This document shows, piece by piece, positions 10,723 to 21,835 of a stretch of DNA of 64,000 nt; position 1 is the stretch's first letter, and each line of letters opens with the position of its first letter. The position numbers and the translations under genes are program-made. The notes beneath the pieces were generated by a model. The model was not told the origin of the DNA. It made no database searches and saw only the letters and a list, made by a program, of their open reading frames with translations. This DNA comes from Trichobilharzia szidati (lineage: Eukaryota; Platyhelminthes; Trematoda; Strigeidida; Schistosomatidae), in assembly GCA_944472155.2 (NCBI GenBank), contig OX235279.1:158618199-158682198 (forward strand). Reading direction: 5' to 3'.

Positions 10723-11054
10723 AGTTAAGCTCATTTGGTTAATCTCAGTCCATATGAAGCATGGGATTCCAGAAGTGATTTCGTGAATAGTAAGCAAGAA
10801 AAGAACCCAGTTTATCAGCTGCAGTGAAAAAAAAAGAGATAGCGAATTAAAATTTGGAGACATGGTTACAAAGGTGAAAATGTAAGTGGAGTTTCAGTAG
10901 TTCTTAGGTCTCGTTTTTGAAATTTTAAAGCCTTCAAACTTGAGGCTTGTGTCAGTCACATACCATATGTGGCGCAGCAGACAGTGTCGTCTGGAAATAG
11001 TCTCTTCGGCGTCATCACCTTTAAATTTCAGGTAAAAGAATTATACCTTTTATT
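10723..11054. other. No gene or recognised repeat
   Basis: Nothing supportable between the B copy and the RTE fragment. Confidence 0.5.
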
Positions 11055-12170
11055 GCTGTTTCCTTTGATTCCCAGTGGGACGTAGGACTTCCACTGCAAA
11101 TCTTCACTTTGTCTTATTCTCTGCAGTCATCACCAACTGGCCCAACGATTGCCTAAAAGCCTCTCATATACTTCTCACAAAATCCCCTCCGTGACAGCCT
11201 CGAAAATACTTCAAACACGTCTTTTCCCACACAGGTTCCATTCGAGGAATAGTCTCGCGCCAAAAGTTATCCAACAGTCGCCTTAGAGTGTGTCAAATCC
11301 ATCTCCATTTTACTCGGAGAAAATATTGGGCAGAAGGTTCATCGTTTGTGCTTTTACACAGTTTCCTGCAGCTACTCTGTTCTGGCCGGATATTTGATAT
11401 TCAGTATGGACTCAGTAAATGCAGCTGCTGATAAAAATCTGAAATATACTACACGAAATGCTTATCGTGACGCGCTTGCGGAGTTCCTCATCCAATTAGA
11501 AGAACTGACTGAGTCAACACTGGTGTTGAAAATCAGAATATTGCCCTTCTTACTGATGCGGAGTGCAGACGATTTGCATACAGAGTCATGAACGTCTGAA
11601 TCGCCTTTCCAATCCTGATTTTGACATCCTCATCTGTGCCACCACCTGCAGTTGAAACAGTACAAGATTAGTGAAGAAACTGACTCCTTTTAAGTTTCTC
11701 CCACTGATACTGAATGGCACTATTTGTTTTCGTTGTTACTGCTGTTTTTGCTCTGTCAATGTCTATATCACCTTCCTCCTCTCTATGTTCACTTGAAGTC
11801 GGGTATTGGCTACCTGCTTCCTTTAACAGTCTGTTCATTCTCACCTGTTAATCTTCTATTTCATGTGACATCAGGCAGAAATCATCCACGAAGTCCAAAT
11901 AATCAGCAGTCTCCTTTTCAATATCTCTGTCTTCTCACAACCCACACGTGGTCTGCCGCTTCATACAGTCCATCACAATTAGAAATATCAACAGTGATAG
12001 TTGACAGCCTTATCTCACCCCTTCCAGTTTTCACTTCAGAAACTTTTCTGAGTCACATGTGTCATTGACGTATAGCTGTTAAATGAGGTTCATAATGATT
12101 TGTTGCCTTCCACAGTGTTGAAGTATTTTCCCCACAAGATTTTTCAGCTTTTTTCAAGTGCCTCGAATTC
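11055..12170 (-). mobile_element. RTE-like LINE, old diverged copy
   Basis: The minus strand shows the same gene order as 8688-9635 in heavily mutated form: an EVKTG-like stretch and an LIVMDC-like counterpart of the DWIM motif (about 11960-12030), a region equivalent to DFxD near 11890-11910, and the KIRIFNTSVDS-like part near 11515-11550. The 3' block near 11060-11085 reads GTCCTACGTCCCACTGGGAA. It extends further upstream into the RT domain than the 8688-9635 copy. Confidence 0.65.
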
Positions 12171-12204
12171 TGTGACATCTTGAAGAAAAAAATTTGTCAC
12201 CAGT

Positions 12205-12400
12205 TGCAGAGTATAATTCCATTATGGAATAATTTTATATGATTAAAGCATACACACAACGTTGCCGTATTTATTTGCTGATGATGAGCAATAAATAAAT
12301 TCTTCGTAAAATGTCATCAGTAAACACAACTTTATTACTGTGTGTGTGCATTTATCAAATAAAATGTTTCGGTGATGGAATTATTTTAAGTTTATTTACT
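12205..12400. mobile_element. PLE end repeat, foldback copy
   Basis: Left arm AGTATAATTCCATTATGGAA and right arm TTCGGTGATGGAATTATTTT are inverted relative to each other. The centre holds GCTGATGATGAGCAATAAAT followed by TTCGTAAAATGTCATCAGT, a degenerate version of the hammerhead-like core seen at 58640-58690. The same end-repeat vocabulary is found next to the PLE at 51174-51850, which is why I assign it to PLEs. Confidence 0.55.
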
Positions 12401-13179
12401 TAGATTATTCAGACTGTAAACAGGTGGCAGGATATCGACAAAATAGGATGAATTTGTTTTACAGTCCTTTCAAATGTGATTACCCGTGTTCAGTGGCTGT
12501 GTAGCACACGAACCAACAGTCACACAAGCCAAGCCCTTATAGACTACTAGTCTTTTGATCTTTTTTAATATAAAGCTGCAGGAGTCGTTGTTCCCCTTGC
12601 GTCAGACAGCTGAATCCGGCGTATTTTCCTGAAATAGAAAGAAAGAGAACATTGTCTAGTTTTTCGTCTATACTGGTCACTATGCTGTTACAGATGACGT
12701 CATCTGAGGGAGAACCAGCTTTAGATTATCTACCTCATTTTTAAGTACATTTTATGAGTAGTGAGATTTGTAGATGGTTGAGTAAATAGTTGCATTATAA
12801 GTGATTTTGCGGTTATTAAAAACGAATGACTGTGACTATGGATAAATCTAGGCGTAATAAAAAGTCAAACAGGATTACATTAGAAAATATTAGTGTGGGC
12901 ATATCTGTTTTTGTGTGTGGGTGTGTGAAGACTTCATACACAGAGGTAAAAAGACACATGGTACTATTCAGTGAATTGTAAGTATATGTGGACACAACTC
13001 GAAGTACATCTGATGCATTAATTTAAGATATTATTAGTTAGTAGGTTGTGTATGCGTCCCGTTTATTTCCTTATTTCTGAAACAATCACTGTTTGGACAG
13101 AGGCTGGAAATGTTTCATTTAAACGCAGAATACAGGCGTTCTTTTTATTAGAATTACTATCGCTAATAGTAATTATTAA
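12401..13179. other. No gene or recognised repeat
   Basis: AT-rich, no coherent frame, no family motif. Confidence 0.5.
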
Positions 13180-13355
13180 TCGCTAAGTAATTTGAAAGCT
13201 ATATCAATATTAGGGAATTTAACTGAATTTTAGATTTTCCCATCGATTGATTGGACCGAAGTGTTCGGTCTCTGGTTAACATGTTGGCTTTGATGCTTCG
13301 ACGATGTCTGGGCATTTAATTAGTATTCAATTGGTGGATGGTGACTAACAGTGGA

Positions 13356-13399
13356 ATCCAGGATGCGACTTTCGTCCTATTTGGGACTCGTCACTGGAT
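13356..13399 (-). ncRNA. Hammerhead ribozyme, family C
   Basis: Stem I ATCCAG/CTGGAT, core TGACGA with the leading C missing, stem II GTCC-CAAATA-GGAC, GAAA, short stem III, and a final C before CTGGAT. Stem II and loop are those known from the schistosome Sm-alpha hammerhead. Loss of C3 probably kills or weakens catalysis. Confidence 0.7.
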
Positions 13400-13612
13400 G
13401 TGCCTTGATTTCTCAGTGAGTGATGATGTTCCCACCGAGGCTCGAACCCAGTGACCATAGTTTCAAACGCCAAAGCGTTATCCACTAGACCACTTGGGCC
13501 ACGAGAGCCAGCTCTTGTGCGACAGGTCATATTGATTTAATTGAATAGAAACTATGAGCACTGAATTCGAGCCTCGGTGCGAACATCATCACACACTGAG
13601 AAATGCAGGTAC

Positions 13613-13656
13613 ATCCTGTGACGAGTCCCAAATAGGACGAAATGCGCATCCTGGAT
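13613..13656 (+). ncRNA. Hammerhead ribozyme, family C (second copy)
   Basis: ATCCTG then TGACGA, stem II GTCCCAAATAGGAC, GAAA at 13639-13642, a GCGC-containing stem III, and CTGGAT at 13651-13656. Stem I carries a mismatch and the first core C is missing, as in the minus-strand copy next to it. Confidence 0.65.
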
Positions 13657-13999
13657 TCCACTACTAGTCACCATCAACCAATTAAGTACTAATATTAGGG
13701 AATGCCACAAATCATTATTAATCTCATTAAACAGATAGACGACAATGACACACCTAACTCAGAAAAGCCTGTGAAGTGAAAACAGGAAGGAGTGAGATAA
13801 GGCTGTCCACTACCACTGATGATACTCCTAATTGTGATGGACTGTATCAAGCGGCAGACCGCGTGTGAGTTGTGAGAAGACAGAGATATTGACAATGAGA
13901 CTGTGGATGATTTGGACTTCGCGAATGATTTATGTGTGATGTCACATAAAATAGAACATTAACAGGTGAGAATGAACAAGTTGTCAGAGGAAGGGTTGT

Positions 14000-14260
14000 T
14001 AGTTAGTTCGTGCCTGACACTATTTTCATCACATAAAATACGTGCCGAATATGGTATAGTGAAATTTTCATACCAAGATGTGCATGCGTAAAGTCTTTTG
14101 AAATGACTTCTTGTTCTACCTGAGGAGGAGATGGAGGATGAAAGCTGCGGGTGATGCAGTGGATGCACACAGTCTAACAAAATCCCTTTAGCAAATTTAC
14201 TGCATGAAATTGAAATGCTTATCATTATTGGCGATATCAACGATATGGCCCAATGGGATG
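14000..14260 (-). mobile_element. CR1-like LINE, 3' terminal fragment
   Basis: The minus frame at 13959-14240 contains SGRTRSHFKRLYACTSWYEN, SIPYSARIL-like and DENSVRHELTNN stretches, which I recognise as the very end of a CR1/jockey-type reverse transcriptase of the kind called SR or Perere in schistosomes. Assignment to a named family would need a library search. It lies head-on against the RTE fragment ending at 13985. Confidence 0.6.
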
Positions 14261-15317
14261 GGATATCACTACTCGCCCTACTGACAGTCTTCAGAGTTCT
14301 ATGAAGTATGACATAGTCTTTTTTGAGTAACTAAGGAAAGAATAAGGGTGAACAATAGAGAAGAATAGGTAAAATGCAAGAGTTGACAAACTGTAAGAAG
14401 AGGGGTTGAGTTATACCTGAGTGCCTTAACTCCTTATGTAAAATGACAGACGGAATATTTCTCTAGAAATCGCAAAGACGTGGAAAGATCAGGATTGAAC
14501 AAAAGAAAGAATTAGTCCAAAATACTTAACCTCGGACTTGCTTTGTATATCGGTATCATCAATTTTACACCGGTCATGCGAATTAACAGCTTCAATTAAC
14601 TTTCTTTTACATCTAGCAGTGTAGAAGTATTGTGGTTAAATACTGCACCTATTGGTTAGAGGACTTTACAAATACGTGTTTAAAAGATATTCAGATGATA
14701 TTACATTGAAGCGAAACGTCTATAAGTAAAAGAGCTGAGCGAAGAAATATTTACTTTTCAATGAGATCCTCATCTCTGACTCTATTCTGATATATATAGC
14801 ATTTTTATTACAATACACAACAATTTGCCAATCAAGTGGCGACATGTTTGCTTACAATAATTAGTCAGTATCAACATGTCAGAAAATTACTGCACACAAT
14901 TAAGGGGTAGAAGTGGTTGCGAAACACGGATTGCATAGTGCATAATTTTTGAAAGATGAGGAATAATTAAGGAATAAGCGAGTGCTCAAGTCTATTACGT
15001 AACAGACAATTGAGGGAAAGCAAATAGTAAATACGTCTTCGTTCAGTCCTTTCGCTTTCTCGATGTCTAAATGGGGATATTTTTTCTATATTGATATCTT
15101 TAAGTTATTTCTTTTCAATATGTCTCAATAGTAGACTTCAGATTATTTCTGTTTGAGTCAGTGGTTGAACTAATTGGCGTTTCTCAGCACAACTGCGTAT
15201 GCACTAGTGAGTTCAACAGCCTTTCGAATGAAGGTTTCATTAATCGCAAGCAATGATGTATAAATAATTAGAGACTATTCCTGTGTATCCATTAAAATTA
15301 TACTAACTTTTACGGAT
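14261..15317. other. No gene or recognised repeat
   Basis: AT-rich; no coherent frame or family motif. Confidence 0.5.
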
Positions 15318-16500
15318 CATCATTGAACAAAGCTTGTAATGGCAGTCACCTCTCTATCTCAACTTCATCGACTTTGGAAAGGCCTTCGATAGCGTCGATT
15401 GAGAGGTGATTTGGCAACTACTTCGCAACTACGGGGTGCCACCGACAATTATACATCGCATCCAACAGCTGTACGACAATGCTGCATGCCAAGTAATCCA
15501 CAACGGGAAAATTACGGAATCCTTCGAAGTGAGGACAAGAGTAAGACAAGGCTGCCTACTATCACCCATGATTTTCCTGATTGCAGTAGATTGGATAATG
15601 TGTCAAACAGCGGGCAGTGAGGAAACAGGAATAAAATGGACTCACACAAAAAACTTGGAAGATCTGGACTTCGCCGATGATATATGTCTGATTTCCCACA
15701 AACTGGAAGATATGCAAGCGAAAAGCAACAAGTTGGCAGAAGAAGCATCCAGAGAAGATAGGACTTCAGGTGAACATAGAGAAAACAGATGTGGTGATGA
15801 AGATTCCCGGACAAGAACAACGATCAACATAAATGGGAGGAACCTGAAAGAAACAACCTCTTTTACCTACCCGGGAAGCATGGTTTTAACTGCAGGTGGA
15901 AGAAACTGATGAGGATATCAAAGCGATGACTGGGGAAGCAAGGTAGGCTTTCACTACTCTCAAGTCTGTGTGGAGGTCAACAGCACTACTCAGCATCAAA
16001 AATAAGATCCGGATTTTTAACTCCAATGTGAAGTCAGTGCTACTCATTATACGGATCAGAGACTTGCACTGCGCGTCATAAAGAGCACCTCAAACAAACT
16101 ACAGACCTTCATTAACAGCTGTCTTCGTTCAATACTCAGGATCAGATGGCTAGCCAGAAAAGATCAGCAACAGGGTGTGATCTCTGGGAACGAACCAACA
16201 CAGCAGGAACCGATTATGCAACAAATATGCAGGAAGAAATGGAGATGGATTGGACATACTCTGAAGAAACAAACCATCAAGTGACATCACTAGATAAGCA
16301 ATTGCTCGAGTAGAACCCGAAAGGGAAGCGGCGAGTCATTCGTCAGTGTGAGGGTGACTTGGAGGAGGTCGTGTGAAGAGGAGATGAAAACGTGTGGGCA
16401 GACATGGAGCCAGGTGATAGCTCCAGCAGAAAATCGAACGCAATGGAGACGCATGGCTGAAGCCCTATGTTCCTCTAGGAATTAAAGGAAACAATTATAA
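15318..16500 (+). mobile_element. RTE-like LINE, the best kept reverse transcriptase fragment
   Basis: The frame begins with the motif A region FIDFGKAFDSVD (about 15365-15400) and continues after one in-frame TGA into a 167-codon frame (15406-15909). That frame has VRQGCLLSP at residues 47-55 and LDFADDICLIS around residues 87-97, with the two catalytic aspartates present. Downstream, in shifted frames, come NKIRIFNSNVKSVLL-like, RKWRWIGHT-like and the 3' block GAAGCCCTATGTTCC, then an AAT-rich tail. The endonuclease and the N-terminal RT part are missing (5' truncation), and at least one stop and two frameshifts make it non-functional. Confidence 0.85.
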
Positions 16501-17094
16501 TAATAACTTTTATCCAAATTTATTACTTAACTAAATAAAACATTCAATTTCAGTTTATCACTCCTAAGCTGTTTGACATAATCTGTTATCGTGATGTGTT
16601 TTTTGCTTCAAATATGATTCGTTCTTGCATTTTTATATTTGCATAACACTATGATGAAGTGTGGTTAATTTCATCCGTTGGCTTGAAGCTTTTTTTCTTT
16701 CCCACCTGTCAGAATAGTTAGATCTTGATCCTACTCATTGAAAAAATTTGTTACCGGCATTGAGAAGAATAAGTCACACTACTCGCATTATTAAAATGAT
16801 ACAATCAGCATATCACAGCGCTGACAGAAACAGCATCAAATTCATTCAACTGCTAACCACTATTATGTTTGTATGTATGTCAACATAACATAACTATTAT
16901 TCAATAATGACAAGATGAATTCAATAGATTCTGTCATCAAAACAATTTTCAAATGAATTTTGAGCTAATAAATAGAAACAATCTGCCGTTTGTTTGGATC
17001 CAGTTAACAAGTGAGAAGCTGTTAAACTTTGAAATCGATGACAAACGAGGTGGAAATATGACAAGTGGTGTATTAATATTCGCACTTTTAGGAA
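16501..17094. other. No gene or recognised repeat
   Basis: AT-rich spacer between an RTE tail and a PLE end repeat. Confidence 0.5.
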
Positions 17095-17240
17095 ATTGGG
17101 AATTAACCGCTGCTAATTTTTACACTTAAATATTACAGTGTTACAGTGTGAGACTTTATCAAACGTAAAATTTTCCCTATAATATGGAACTGTACTCTAC
17201 CACAGTGCCAAAGTTCTATTCTCGCATCAGTGATACATAA
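17095..17240 (+). mobile_element. PLE end repeat (pseudo-LTR-like)
   Basis: ATTACAGTGTTACAGTGTGA, then ACTTTATCAAA and the signature ACTCTACCACAGTGCC with AAGTTCTATTCT. The same words occur at 41620-41770, 50860-51030 and 58559-58786. Here it lies just upstream of a PLE N-terminal reading frame at 17380, the expected place for the 5' copy. Confidence 0.6.
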
Positions 17241-17379
17241 AGTTTTCCTACTAGGAAGCTTATCAACAAACTCACACAACTTTGACAGGCAGAAATAAGA
17301 TTCACAAACCATCGGATTCGCAACACTTGATGTTTAAAAAGTCATTTCATTTCCAAATGCTAACGCCTATGACCTCCAA

Positions 17380-17985
17380 TTCCAACAAGAAAAATAATAT
17401 CAGCAGTGGAACATATCGGCAGATTATGTCTAAGAGAAGAACTACATAGAATTATTGTGAAACTAAACAAAATACAGTGAGTCGGTGGCACAGCAGTTAG
17501 GACGCTCGCCAACCAACCGGGGTTCGATCCCCGGCCACAGACGCACCCCTTCACCTCGCTAAGCCAGTAATAAAAGCTGGTAAAGAGGAAACGTTGGGCA
17601 TGAGGTTAGCAACCCTATCCTGTAAAAATAACCACCACTTCCATAGAAACTTCAAGCCTCTAGCTTGAAGCCCTATGTTCCACTGGGAACATGAAGTAAT
17701 AAAAAAAAACAAAATACGAAATGAAATTGGAAAACTCAAACACACAGTCAAATGTATGACCAATGACAAAGATGATGAAATTGTGGTTGATATATTGGAA
17801 ATAGCTAGAGAAACAGCCTGAAAAACATCCGAAAAACCCTCAAATTAATAAAGGAAAAGAACAACACAATCATTGGGGAAGTTGACAACAATGTTTCATC
17901 TTCGATTGACAAAACAGAGTGGGTGGTCAACCTCTCATCAAGACAACTAAGCCCTAGTGAGATAAGTACTTGTCAAGAAATTTTT
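17380..17985 (+). mobile_element. Penelope-like element, N-terminal coding part split by a SINE
   Basis: Before the SINE: VEHIGRLCLREELHRIIVKL followed by N-K-I. After it, from 17719, the same frame resumes with RNEIGKLKHTVKCMTNDKDD, then EIVVDILEIARE. A frameshift then leads to NSLKNIRKTLKLIKEKNN and EWVVNLSSRQLSPSEIS. The V-NLS-LS-E stretch is the start of the RT region that PLE proteins typically have. The downstream RT core is absent; the match stops where a second SINE (17983-18221) begins. Removing the B element and one copy of the duplication restores a continuous frame across the junction, so the frame was open when B inserted. Confidence 0.65.
17476..17707 (+). mobile_element. Family B SINE with target-site duplication
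   Basis: Flanked by AAACAAAATAC at 17465-17475 and 17708-17718. The head has GGTGGCACAGCAGTTAGGAC and the B box GGTTCGATCCC; part of the anticodon-like arm is deleted. The middle block and the 3' tail TATGTTCCACTGGGAAC are intact, then an A-run that overlaps the duplication. It sits within the PLE coding frame in the same orientation. Confidence 0.85.
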
Positions 17986-18221
17986 TTTACTTCACGTTCC
18001 CAGTGTAACATAGGGCCTCAAGCTAGTGGCTTGAAGTTTCTGTAGCAGTGGTGGTTATTTTTACAGGATGGAGCTGCTTGCCTCATGCCCAACCTTTCCT
18101 CTTTACCAGCATTATTTCTGACTTAGCGAGGTAAAGGAGTGCGTCTGTGGCCGGGGATCGAACCCCAGAGCATGTGCATGGTCGGTGAGCATCTTAACCG
18201 CTATACCACCTACGCACTCAG
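17983..18221 (-). mobile_element. Family B SINE, nearly full length
   Basis: Minus strand: GAGTGCGTAGGTGGTATAGC head, B box GGTTCGATCCC, GGTAAAGAGGAAAGGTTGGG middle block, a stem formed by AAGCCACTAGCTTGAGGC-like words, then a TATGTTACACTGGGAACG 3' end with a poly-A tail (T run at 17983-17990). No convincing target-site duplication. It truncates or abuts the PLE fragment on its left. Confidence 0.8.
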
Positions 18222-19694
18222 TCACTTATTTACTACACCATTAATGAACTGTGTACTGATGTGACTTCTTAGCACCACTGCTAAACCCTATCCTATTAGC
18301 AAGATCAAATTGCAACATACACCTAAAAAGACACTAGACAAATGGACAAATGGATAATTAAGCCGTGAATTTCAGAAACCAGTATCGATGGAATTCATGT
18401 TGACAGACAGATTAACATCAAGCTTTTGCATATCACAACAAGATTAAAACATTTCCGAAGAAATCCATCAAAGGAATGAGATTATTCCAACGAATTTTAG
18501 ATAGTCGACATTTTCTCTCATCATATCACTTTTATCAGCTTAATAGAAGGAGAAGGAGGAGAATGGGGATAGAAACAGTAGACATGGTAATTTTCAATTT
18601 TTAGTTGATTAGTTACATATGACAGCTGTCAGTCACACACACACGGGTAATTTTGTTTGTTTGCAACGTTTTTTTTTAAAAATGAAAAAGAAATAATTTT
18701 CATAACAGAATTTTTGAAAGGACCACCCAATTTGTTCCTACCTTTTGTGTGTAATTGCAAAACGGACAGATGTTTTTGAGTGTCTATGTGTGTGTGTGTG
18801 CGTGTGCGTTTCTGAGGTTGATCTTATCGGTTTTCTATTTATTGTATAACTTCATGTTCAATTTCTTCTCCTCCGTTTTTACTCGCTGAGTAGATCTTTA
18901 TTCACAGATGTCTCTTCCACTGTCGCATAACAATTAGTTTGTACGCATACAAATACTCACACACCCACACACACACACGCATACACACAAATACACAATA
19001 CGCACTCGTAACTGCATCCATTTAAGGGGCAAACTTTGCTTTGTCGAAACTAGCAACTAAGTAAATACAGCGAAAAATAGTGAATTCATGAATTTCATAA
19101 GACACGTTAGCAACTGTTACCTCTACATACCATATTATGTAAGGGACAAATGCTCACATGATAGAAGCAACATTAAATGGAACATGGTAACTCAAGAGTG
19201 AATATTGTTTTTAAAGTTTTCAGTCAAAAATGTGGATAAGTTGAAGAGATAACAAGTTGAAATTTGTAAATAATTTCACCATTTTGAATGGCACTACTCA
19301 TACAATTACACAAAGGAATTTTATGATAGTTTAAAGCATCAGGTCAACTGAAGTAAAAGTATTGATGGAGTTGGTGTTGAAAGCATCTGAGATAGCTTCG
19401 CATTAGCAGATTGCCTACTGAGGAAATGGGTGACGACTGGAGATTAAGTGAAAGTCTAGTGTAGATCTTCAGTCTACCTCCAGAAACCACTTGTTATATG
19501 AATCATCGAGATGATTTAAGTGATGCGATCTCTTTCAAAAAACTGTGCAAATTGCAGTTAACATTATTTTAAACGTCGAACGTAGTCGTGTAAGCTCTGA
19601 ATACTATTAATAGTGTAAAAGAAGTACGAAACACAAGAACTATGCTGATGACGATAGAATATAGCTAGCGCTGTAGTTATTGGCTATGTTTACC
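18222..19694. other. No gene; short CA/TG tracts
   Basis: Dinucleotide-like tracts at about 18783-18803 (TG) and 18955-18998 (CA), a poly-T near 18667, and an otherwise AT-rich sequence with no frame of interest. Confidence 0.5.
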
Positions 19695-19840
19695 ATCCTT
19701 TTTGATTCTGAGTGGAACATAAGGCTTCAGAAGCACAACTTCACCGCACTCTGTCCCCTGAAGTCCTTTTTAGCTTGCTCCATGACTTACCGTAAGTTCC
19801 CACCTCATCTGCGCATGATCTCCTCTATGTCTTTCTCAGA
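19695..19840 (-). mobile_element. RTE-like LINE 3' end
   Basis: The minus strand ends with GAAGCCTTATGTTCCACTC and, just upstream, the codons for the final region (GGGAACTTACGGTAAGTCAT). It is joined directly to a family A fragment at 19840. Confidence 0.6.
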
Positions 19841-20345
19841 GTTTGTCTCGTAACTGGAATGTCCTGGGTTCTAACCTATGTGGTAGCGTGCTGATGATGA
19901 GTCCTGAAGTGGGACGAAACGGATGTTTAGTATTCCCTGGTTTTTAATGGTTACCTAACTGATATCAATCCGTGGTCAGACTGGAAACAAATAAAATCCC
20001 TACAAACTAACTTTTGGAAACTATTCTGATGCACACTAGTGACTGGCTACAAAAGAAGCTCACTGGAGGCATTCTAGTGAGGATTCATGACCAGTAGGGT
20101 ACACCAAAATGGTCAGGAGTGAGGACGAATACTCTCCATGGATAACACTTGTTGGCGGTCGAACTATAAATCACGAATTGGTAAAAGTTGGAAATCATGG
20201 ACTGACCACTGAGTCGGCCCCCAATAGCTAAATGGTCTACGAACTTTCTTTGTAACCGCGAGCTCCTGGTTTAGAAACCCGGTGATGGCGTACTGATAAT
20301 GAGTACCAAACTAGGGCGGAAAAGGTGTCTACTTGGAGTTAAAAA
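19840..20345 (+). mobile_element. Family A SINE, head-to-tail dimer
   Basis: The first unit is a partial copy: CTCGTAACTGGAATGTCCTG, a B box GGGTTCTAACC, and a hammerhead-like GTGCTGATGATGAGTCC with GGGAC and GAAAC, then the 3' end (AAATCCCTACAAACTAAC) near 20010. It is followed within about 20 bases by the 5' body of a second unit (CACTAGTGACTGG at about 20029) that runs through its tRNA-like block and hammerhead remnant to 20345. Both units have the same orientation. Confidence 0.65.
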
Positions 20346-20964
20346 ATATTTTTGTCAAATGACTGAACAAATCATATTTCGTAGGAGAATTAACCCCAAG
20401 CTGAAACGCATCTATCTCGCTGTTACATGCTTAACTTTTTTCTTTATATGATAATGCATACCATTTATGGTAATCGTGACAGCCACTTCCGTTCGGTAGA
20501 ATGAATATGTTCCATTAAAAATCGATCTAGATAAGTGATAGCCTTTATATGAAGACTTTTGTACTATATAACCAGGTAATGTCAAATTTAATTTAGATCA
20601 TAATGCTTTATTTGGGGAACAATTTGCATTATTTCCGTTATCCAGTTGTGTTGTTATGCAGAGAAGCTGTAAGGAGAGAAATCTACATTGTGAAGGATAA
20701 ATAATTTGAGTAAGTTGAATGGTTCAACAAATTCTATGAAGCTTTTCGTTTGGAAGAGAAACTCTGCTCCCTTTTACCTTGTAGTTTGATGAGAAAAACC
20801 ATCTTATAAAGTAGTAATCACACGTGTTTGGAATGTTGTTAAAAAAAGAACTAAAAGCGAAAGCATTATTATGCGTGATCAAAGAGGTAACGTAAAAACT
20901 TACCTAACTGAACTGTCTATTAATCTCTGTACGAATTTTCCGTAAAGCTGTTATTATTTAGTTC
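20346..20964. other. No gene or recognised repeat
   Basis: AT-rich spacer with no supportable feature. Confidence 0.5.
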
Positions 20965-21135
20965 GAGAAAGCCCTAGGTAGACCTGGCACTCGTCTGCAG
21001 TCTTGAACAATTCTGAGTGCACTGTGATGGCAAGCCACCTAGCATGGTGGCCACATTGCTAACTTAACGGATAGAATCCACTCTGTAGCAAAAAAAGGAG
21101 TAGACGCTAAGAACAATTAGCGTCCAGTAAAAATT
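20965..21135 (-). mobile_element. Family D repeat fragment
   Basis: Shares the block GCCATCACAGTGCACTC (minus strand) and a GGATTCTATC-like word with 28320-28420 and 8200-8310. On the same strand it keeps a shortened trace of the D hammerhead: CAGACGAGTGCC and TACCTAGG, with the middle deleted. Confidence 0.5.
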
Positions 21136-21244
21136 TTCGTAAGGTACTGAATACAATAAGGTTTTACCGCGTTTTAATACTTCCTTTACAGTAAACTTGC
21201 ATTTACGCCGCATTTACAGCATACAGTAAATTGTTATTTAAGTG

Positions 21245-21835
21245 CCAAAATGCAGATACCGAAACATCAACAACAAGCATCACTAACTGTTATTGGGAGA
21301 GATTTAAAGGCGGTCACCTCTTTTACTTAACTAGGCAGTATGGTTTCATCAACAGACAGCACAGATGAGTATGATTAGTAAAGCTGGACAAACCCTCTTT
21401 AGTCAGAAATCAGTGAAGACGTCTGCTGTACTTAGCATAAGGAACAAAATAGAAATCTCCAACACTAACGTCAGATCACTGCTTTTATATGTTCCAAGGA
21501 CTTGCCGCACACGTCGTGAAAAGGATTTCCAACAAGCTTGTACGGACTCCTATCAATAGCAACATTTGCTGCCTGGCCGAAAATGATATATACCAAAGAA
21601 CTCAGGCTATGAACCAACCAAGAGCATGTCGCTCAACATGTATGCAGAACGAAACGTAGATAGATTGGCCACACACTGAGGAGACCGCTGCGTAACGTTG
21701 TGCGCCAAGCCTTCAGGTGAAACGTTTGACAGTTACAAGGAGAAGAAAGCTGTTATGGGCAGTCTTGCAACCAGATAGCGCAAACATCAGAGAACAGGAT
21801 AAAATAGGGACATGCTGTTGAAGCCCTATTTTAGA
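21245..21835 (+). mobile_element. RTE-like LINE fragment
   Basis: Minor frames give TFLYVPR-like and IRNKIEISNTNVRSLLLYV (21365-21559), equal to NKIRIFNSNVKSVLLYG of the family, followed by a DFQQACTDSYQ stretch and an ARTLRRP-like segment near 21665-21690. The 3' block GTTGAAGCCCTATTT is cut short at 21835, without a tail. Confidence 0.7.

Larger units (their letters stand above)
13219..13690. mobile_element. Family C tRNA-like element with two hammerheads, inserted in an RTE
   Basis: Flanked by AATATTAGGGAAT at 13206-13218 and 13691-13703, a clean target-site duplication. Internal order: a plus-strand head (13240-13318), a minus-strand half (13319-13530) with a tRNA-like segment (TGGTCTAGTGGATAACGC; B box GGTTCGAGCC) and a hammerhead, then a plus-strand half (13531-13690) with a second hammerhead. 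The outer ends (ATTAGTATTCAATTGGTGG and its complement at about 13674-13692) are inverted. The same three-part order is found at 55985-56420, so the foldback appears to be part of the element. Confidence 0.75.
13180..13985 (+). mobile_element. RTE-like LINE reverse transcriptase fragment, interrupted by a family C element
   Basis: The left stub at 13180-13218 (AATTTGAAAGCTATATCAAT...) aligns with the segment before the RT core in the copy at 36150-36185. After the inserted C element the frame resumes at 13691: INLIKQIDDNDTPNSEKPVK, then GCPLPLMILLIVMDCIKRQT and TVDDLDFANDLCVMSHKIEH. The catalytic motif is DFAND rather than FADD, so it is inactive. The insert is bracketed by a 13-base direct repeat. 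The match ends near 13985, where a CR1-like fragment begins on the other strand. Confidence 0.75.
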
